Assembly (NCBI GenBank): GCA_003485325.1
Contig: DMZI01000032.1
Coordinates: 64,373 to 108,655, forward strand
Length of the DNA: 44,283 nt
Source: Desulfotomaculum sp.
Lineage (GTDB): Bacteria; Bacillota; Desulfotomaculia; Desulfotomaculales; Nap2-2B
Direction of reading: 5' to 3'
The notes beneath the pieces are model-generated. The model saw only the letters and a program-made list of their open reading frames with translations. It made no database searches and was not told the DNA's origin. Numbering within the stretch: the first letter of the stretch is position 1; each line of letters begins with the position of its first letter. A program made the translations under genes and the position numbers. This document shows positions 40,657 through 44,283 of this stretch, in pieces.

Positions 40657-41040
40657 ACGGGCAAAACTTCCGATTGAACCCCTCAAGAACCGTCCCCCCG
40701 TGTTCCCGTCCTTGGATTAAGGCCGCCAAATCATGTAATTGAACATTCTTAAGTTCATTGCCATAATATTACATTTGTAGTGGTATGTCTTTAATTTGTT
40801 CCCGCTAAGCCTTGGTATATGGGATAGTTAATCATGTTAAGTGTCAAAGATGAGATAAAGCATCACCAAAACAAATATAAACAAAATAACCGTTGTCTTG
40901 CAAACTATAATTTACCGTCGAAAAATCATTTTGTCATTTGATAATATTTTTGAATTAAACAAGAATTGAGTATTGTGTCCCTGAAATTGATGGTTCAGTA
41001 AGTGTTTGGGTATCAAATATTTGAGGCAGTTAAAAAAGTA
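40657..41040. other. Non-coding stretch between modules 2 and 3
   Basis: About 385 AT-rich bases with no gene. It holds a REP-like element (40683-40708) and a single GTATTGTGTCCCTGAAATT motif near 40973, related to the tandem repeat at 42816-42859. Otherwise I see nothing. Confidence 0.5.
40683..40708 (+). repeat. REP-like element, copy 3
   Basis: CAAGAACCGTCCCCCCGTGT followed by TCCCG. It shares the AAGAACCGTCCC...TGTGTTC pattern with the element at 42752-42780 beside the RAYT gene. Confidence 0.65.
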
Positions 41041-41069
41041 TTGACGATCCTTATCAATATGATTAGAAT
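41041..41069 (+). promoter_or_regulatory. Promoter of toxin-antitoxin module 3
   Basis: TTGACG (41041-41046), a 17-base spacer and TAGAAT (41064-41069), a near-consensus sigma-A promoter. Confidence 0.75.
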
Positions 41070-41073
41070 GTAA

Positions 41074-41095
41074 GAAGTAATGCATGCCTTACTTC
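41074..41095. promoter_or_regulatory. Inverted repeat, probable operator of module 3
   Basis: GAAGTAA and TTACTTC, separated by 8 bases, lie between the -10 and the ribosome-binding site. The position suits autorepression by the AbrB-type antitoxin. Confidence 0.6.
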
Positions 41096-41111
41096 AGAGG
41101 AGTGGTTTATT

Positions 41112-41390
41112 GTGGAAAGGATGAAGGTTACTGCCAAGGGCCAGGTGACATTACCAAAAAACTTGAGAGAAAAACTTAAAATTAAAGAGGGAAATTACCT
41201 GGAGGCCTTTATTAGAAGGAACGAACTGGTACTCAGGCCTCTTCCCGACAGGCCGGAAAGGGAGATTTTACTTGAGTATTGCAGGAAAAACGCGTCCCGG
41301 CGGGTTGGTATTAATGATGCCCGCCGTATTCTTTCGCGGGTACCTTTTTCACTGTCCAAGAGGGTTCGCCAGTTGCGGGAGGAAAAGTAA
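41112..41390 (+). CDS. AbrB-type antitoxin (module 3)
   Basis: A 92-residue swapped-hairpin protein: MKVTAKGQVTLPKNLREKLKIKEG at the N-terminus and a long basic tail (CRKNASRRVG...RVRQLREEK) that should bind the toxin. The start GTG 41112 has GAGGAG 9 bases upstream; ATG 41121 is an alternative. The stop TAA shares its last A with the toxin ATG. Confidence 0.9.
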   Translation: MERMKVTAKGQVTLPKNLREKLKIKEGNYLEAFIRRNELVLRPLPDRPEREILLEYCRKNASRRVGINDARRILSRVPFSLSKRVRQLREEK

Positions 41391-41827
41391 TGGCATCATA
41401 TTACCTCGATACCAGCGCTCTTTTTAAAAGGTATGTGCAGGAAGAAGGTTCGGATGCTGTAAACTCCCTTTTTGATAAAGGAGAACCCCTTTTTATTTCA
41501 GCGATAACTCTCTGCGAGGTAACGTCCAACCTGCGCAGGCTCGTTGACGTTGATGAAATATTAAAAAGTGAAGAGTTTGACATTTTGCGGGCTACCTTTC
41601 TTGGTGATGTGGGGGATAATATCCTGGAAGTAATAGAATTGACAACTAAAATAATACTCTTAAGTCTGGATATTGCTTCGAAAAAATACCTTACCCCCAT
41701 AGACGCTATACAGCTTGCGACTGCCCTTTCCCTGGCAGAGAAACCGGTATTTGTTTGCTCGGATCAGAAATTGCGCCGGCTTGCCGTTGAAAATGGTCTT
41801 GCTGTACTTGACCCAACGGAGCCGTAG
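41390..41827 (+). CDS. vapC: VapC-type PIN-domain toxin (module 3)
   Basis: A 145-residue PIN toxin: Asp in YYLDTSALFKRY, Glu in TLCEVTSNL, Asp in LTPIDAIQLATAL, Asp in VCSDQKL. The LDTSALFKRYV start is typical of a common bacterial VapC subgroup. It is coupled to its antitoxin by a 1-base overlap. Confidence 0.9.
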   Translation: MASYYLDTSALFKRYVQEEGSDAVNSLFDKGEPLFISAITLCEVTSNLRRLVDVDEILKSEEFDILRATFLGDVGDNILEVIELTTKIILLSLDIASKKYLTPIDAIQLATALSLAEKPVFVCSDQKLRRLAVENGLAVLDPTEP

Positions 41828-41859
41828 TTTGTGTCCACAAGCATGATCAGCTTACTTAT

Positions 41860-41924
41860 GAAACACATAGGTGAAACACATAGGAAACACATAGGGAAAC
41901 ACATAGGGACGGTTCTCTTGTGTT
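41860..41924. repeat. Tandem 11-13-bp repeats and REP-like element upstream of the RAYT gene
   Basis: GAAACACATAGG-type units occur four times in tandem, merging into GGGACGGTTCTCTTGTGTTA. The latter is the inverted counterpart of the element after the RAYT gene, so the transposase gene lies between opposed REP-like ends. Confidence 0.75.
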
Positions 41925-41975
41925 AAGACAAAATGCATGGTAGAATTTGAGAAAAGGGGGAAGGGACTTGAAAGA

Positions 41976-42746
41976 ATGCCCAGGAAGCCAAGAGAGAAGA
42001 GTGAAACAGGAATCTATCATATTATAGTACGGGGAATCGGTCAGCAGGATATTTTTCATGAAGAAGACGATTTTCAGAGATACCTGGAAACCACAAAAAA
42101 GGTATCGATGGAAAGCGGGGTAAGCGTACTTGGGTATTGCTTAATGACCAACCATGTTCATTTATTGTTAAGAGAAGACTACGGTGATATATCAGTGTTT
42201 ATGAAACGCTTGGGTGTAAGTTACGCCTACTGGTACAACTGGAAATACGAAAGAATTGGACACGTGTTTCAAGATCGATTTAAAAGTGAATGCGTAGAGG
42301 ACGACGCATACCTAATGACAGTCATTCGCTACATCCATCAAAATCCAGTCAAAGCATCCGTTACCAGCAAACCTGAGGAATATGCATGGAGCAGTTGTGC
42401 TGCTTATTATAAAGCGGATCGAAATACTGCCACATTTCCTGATATCAGTCTAATCTTAAGCATTATACACAATGAAAAGAAAAAGGCAATTGAAGGACTT
42501 CAAAAATTCACAGAAGAAGGTAACGAAGACCACTGCCTGGATTGCGATGAGACCAAACGAATCAGCGAGAGCGAAGCATATGAAATCACCAAGAGAATAA
42601 TGAATGGTAAACCGGTAACGGCTTTACAGAATATGGACCAGGATACACGAAAAAAAATATTGAGAAATTTAAGAAATGACGGATTAAGCCTGCGGCAAAT
42701 ATGTAGAATAACCGGCCTATCATTTCACATTATCAGAAAGGCATAG
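41976..42746 (+). mobile_element. REP-associated tyrosine transposase (RAYT, Y1_Tnp)
   Basis: A 256-residue single-strand transposase of the IS200/RAYT type. The HUH motif is NHVHLLL (His60, His62), candidate catalytic tyrosines are in SYAYWYN (about 83-87), and GHVFQDRFKS plus RYIHQNPVKA are family motifs. The C-terminal third carries an HTH-like segment (SLRQICRITGLSFHIIRKA). ATG 41976 (MPRKPREKSE) is the likely start; 13 codons are open upstream. RAYTs act on REP palindromes, and opposed REP-like copies flank this gene. Confidence 0.92.
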
Positions 42747-42751
42747 ATATT

Positions 42752-42780
42752 AACACAGAAGAACCGTCCCCTTGTGTTCC
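42752..42780. repeat. REP-like element downstream of the RAYT gene
   Basis: ACACAGAAGAACCGTCCCCT followed by TGTGTTCCC. Its reverse complement matches the upstream element at about 41905-41924. ACACA and TGTGT ends are self-complementary, so it could fold as a REP hairpin. Confidence 0.75.
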
Positions 42781-42815
42781 CCCAACAATTTTTTTCCGGT
42801 TATACACATAAGTTT

Positions 42816-42859
42816 AGTATGGTGTCCCTTGAATTACAGTATGGTGTCCCTTGAATTAC
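42816..42859 (+). repeat. Perfect 22-bp tandem repeat
   Basis: AGTATGGTGTCCCTTGAATT (plus AC) occurs twice head to tail, just upstream of the module 4 promoter. A related single copy is near 40973 before module 3. Confidence 0.85.
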
Positions 42860-42866
42860 CAGACTA

Positions 42867-42895
42867 TTGTTTACTGTAAGAATTCATGCTAGAAT
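42867..42895 (+). promoter_or_regulatory. Promoter of toxin-antitoxin module 4
   Basis: TTGTTT (42867-42872), a 17-base spacer and TAGAAT (42890-42895), the same -10 as module 3. Confidence 0.65.
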
Positions 42896-42928
42896 ATATT
42901 AAGAAATACTATCAAAGGAGCGATGAAT

Positions 42929-43195
42929 ATGGAGTTCGTATCCCCCACTCCTAAAGGTCAGGTGACAATTCCCAAACCCATCCGCGATGCCCTGGGTCTT
43001 ACGCCTAAGACTAAACTACGGGTGTATGCGGATGGCAGCAGAGTTGTTTTGGAACCTGTGTCCCCTCTGGATACCCTTCTAGAGGAACTGGAAGCCGAAG
43101 CCCGCCAGAAGGGATATGCCAGAGAAGATATTGAACGGGAAGTTGAGGCCGTGAGGGAACAACTGGTTAAGAAACTTTATCCGGTGGGAGATTAA
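42929..43195 (+). CDS. AbrB-type antitoxin (module 4)
   Basis: An 88-residue swapped-hairpin protein: MEFVSPTPKGQVTIPKPIRDALG, then a strongly charged helical tail (LEELEAEARQKGYAREDIEREVEAVRE). I prefer ATG 42929 because AAAGGAG is 8 bases upstream; ATG 42923 is only 2 bases from it. The toxin gene starts 3 bp after the stop. Confidence 0.9.
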   Translation: MEFVSPTPKGQVTIPKPIRDALGLTPKTKLRVYADGSRVVLEPVSPLDTLLEELEAEARQKGYAREDIEREVEAVREQLVKKLYPVGD

Positions 43196-43198
43196 ACT

Positions 43199-43609
43199 GT
43201 GCGAGTAATGCTTGATACCAACGTGCTCATCTCCGGCATAATTTTTTCCGGGCCGGAACGACGCTTGTTGAAAGCCATTCAAGAAGATCATGTCCTCGTA
43301 ATTGATGATTTCCTACTGGCGGAAGCCATGGAAGTGCTAGCTCGCAAGTTTCCAGGCAAAGAACAGCTTTTTAACATTTTATTGCGATCCTTCAAGTTTG
43401 AAAAACATCCGATTTCTCCGGAGGAAAAAATTCATGAGGCTGCAAAGTACCTTCGTGACCCGAAAGACGCAGCTGTACTGGCTTCGGTAATGCTTATGAA
43501 TCCGGACATTTTCGTGAGTGGAGACAAGGACTTGCATACGCCGGACGTACGGACCTTAGCCCATGTATATACAACAAAACAAGCATTAATGTTGCTGGAA
43601 AAAGGATAA
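43199..43609 (+). CDS. PIN-family toxin, COG1569 type (module 4)
   Basis: A 136-residue PIN-domain protein starting at GTG 43199. MLDTNVLISGIIFSG and the late DPKDAAVLASVM and SGDKDL motifs mark the 'putative toxin, PIN family' subgroup, distinct from the VapCs of modules 1-3. The gene is bracketed, with its antitoxin, by two near-identical copies of the RAYT 3' half. Confidence 0.88.
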   Translation: MRVMLDTNVLISGIIFSGPERRLLKAIQEDHVLVIDDFLLAEAMEVLARKFPGKEQLFNILLRSFKFEKHPISPEEKIHEAAKYLRDPKDAAVLASVMLMNPDIFVSGDKDLHTPDVRTLAHVYTTKQALMLLEKG

Positions 43610-43741
43610 AAACCTCAGCACCGGGTCCTCCAGGTACCTGGTCAGCACTGCCAAAGCAGCCCCGGTTTTTCGTTTGCTGGTGAGAAAAGCCGCAAACATG
43701 TACGATGTTTTTGGATCGGCCAGTTCGTTCCGCCAGCATTT
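43586..43741 (-). pseudogene. Possible unidentified gene fragment
   Basis: On the minus strand about 51 codons are open. They include ELADPKTSYMFAAFLTSKRK and GAALAVLTRYLEDPVLRFL, with a composition like a real helical protein. No start, Shine-Dalgarno sequence or family can be assigned, and the 3' end overlaps the module 4 toxin. It may be the tail of a lost gene. Confidence 0.25.
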
Positions 43742-43857
43742 TCAGCATGACCCCGGGGCGGCGGCTACTGACGAAGCTTAAAGTGATTTCGTCGAGCAAA
43801 AATTAATCATAAGTGTTATTACTGCAAAAACCCTCTTCTCGATAATGCAATCATTTA
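43610..43857. other. Spacer between module 4 and the RAYT fragment
   Basis: About 250 bases with no intact gene. It holds most of the possible minus-strand fragment and then AT-rich sequence up to the abrupt start of the RAYT duplicate at 43858. Confidence 0.5.
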
Positions 43858-44264
43858 AAAGCATCCGTTACCAGCAAACCTGAGGAATATGCATGGAGCA
43901 GTTGTGCTGCTTATTATAAAGCGGATCGAAATACTGCCACATTTCCTGATATCAGTCTAATCTTAAGCATTGTACACAATGAAAAGAAAAAGGCAATTGA
44001 AGGACTTCAAAAATTCACAGAAGAAGGTAACGAAGACCACTGCCTGGATTGCGATGAGACCAAACGAATCAGCGAGAGCGAAGCATATGAAATCACCAAG
44101 AGAATAATGAATGGTAAACCGGTAACGGCTTTACAAAATATGGACCAGGATACACGAAAAAAAATATTGAGAAATTTAAGAAATGACGGATTAAGCCTGC
44201 GGCAAATATGTAGAATAACCGGCCTGTCATTTCACATTATCAGAAAGGCATAGATATTAACACA
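43858..44264 (+). pseudogene. Truncated duplicate of the RAYT transposase 3' half
   Basis: It matches 42351-42757 with only 3 substitutions over 407 bases. The reading frame starts at KASVTSK (residue 126 of the RAYT) and is open to the TAG at 44251-44253. It lacks the HUH motif and the tyrosine, so it cannot be catalytic. After ACACAG the sequence diverges from the intact copy, which continues into a REP-like element; the window ends 19 bases later. Confidence 0.95.
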
Positions 44265-44283
44265 GGAGAAGAACGAAATCGCT

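Noticed and set aside
41860..41910. Tandem GAAACACATAGG units as a possible iteron or CRISPR
   Set aside because: Only four short, slightly irregular units merging into a REP-like element; there is no replication initiator or spacers nearby. Slippage is the simpler explanation.

Overview
The window looks like the replication-origin region of a spore-forming, anaerobic Gram-positive bacterium of the Peptococcaceae type (Desulfotomaculum/Pelotomaculum-like). This is inferred from gene content and order, not from a database search. Supporting signs are the rpmH-rnpA-yidD-yidC-jag-mnmE-mnmG-rsmG block facing a dnaA-dnaN-remB-gyrB-gyrA block, a spore-germination permease relic, a T-box leader, a selenium-type yedE/yedF pair, and frequent TTG/GTG starts behind strong Shine-Dalgarno sequences. 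Genes left of about 21.0 kb run mostly on the minus strand and genes right of it on the plus strand, as expected for two replichores leaving an origin beside dnaA.

Left part (0-9.6 kb): a hicB-type antitoxin relic, tRNA-Leu, 5-formyl-THF cyclo-ligase, then a minus-strand housekeeping cluster (threonylcarbamoyl-AMP synthase, arginine phosphatase, rpiB, glyA, dCMP deaminase). An HDAC-like deacetylase, a ferritin-like protein, a small membrane protein, yedE/yedF, a broken gerKB-type gene and a second tRNA-Leu follow. From 9.7 to 13.7 kb lies a YbhGFSR-like ABC exporter: one adaptor, two ATPases and one permease. Then come tRNA-His, -Gln and -Lys, a YlxP-like gene, and the ribosome/tRNA-modification/membrane-insertase block up to rpmH.

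Right part (21-38 kb): dnaA, dnaN, remB, gyrB, gyrA (recF and yaaA are absent from their usual place), pdxS-pdxT, then a T-box-controlled serine operon (class V aminotransferase, serA, serS). PdxST makes the PLP used by the aminotransferase, and SerS consumes the serine. parB-parA follow on the opposite strand, with a perfect parS inside the 3' end of parB. Next are two tRNA-Ser genes, a flavin reductase, a diguanylate cyclase and an XRE regulator.

Accessory end (38.8-44.3 kb): four complete VapBC-type toxin-antitoxin modules in a row, all on the plus strand, each with its own promoter or leader. They are interleaved with repeats. A 104-bp direct repeat (3 mismatches) brackets module 1 and carries the C-terminus of a lost ribbon-helix-helix antitoxin. 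REP-like 'AAGAACCGTCCC' elements flank a REP-associated tyrosine transposase (RAYT). A 407-bp, almost identical copy of the RAYT 3' half lies beyond module 4, so module 4 is also bracketed by direct repeats. This repeat-bracketed toxin-antitoxin array is the most unusual part of the window.
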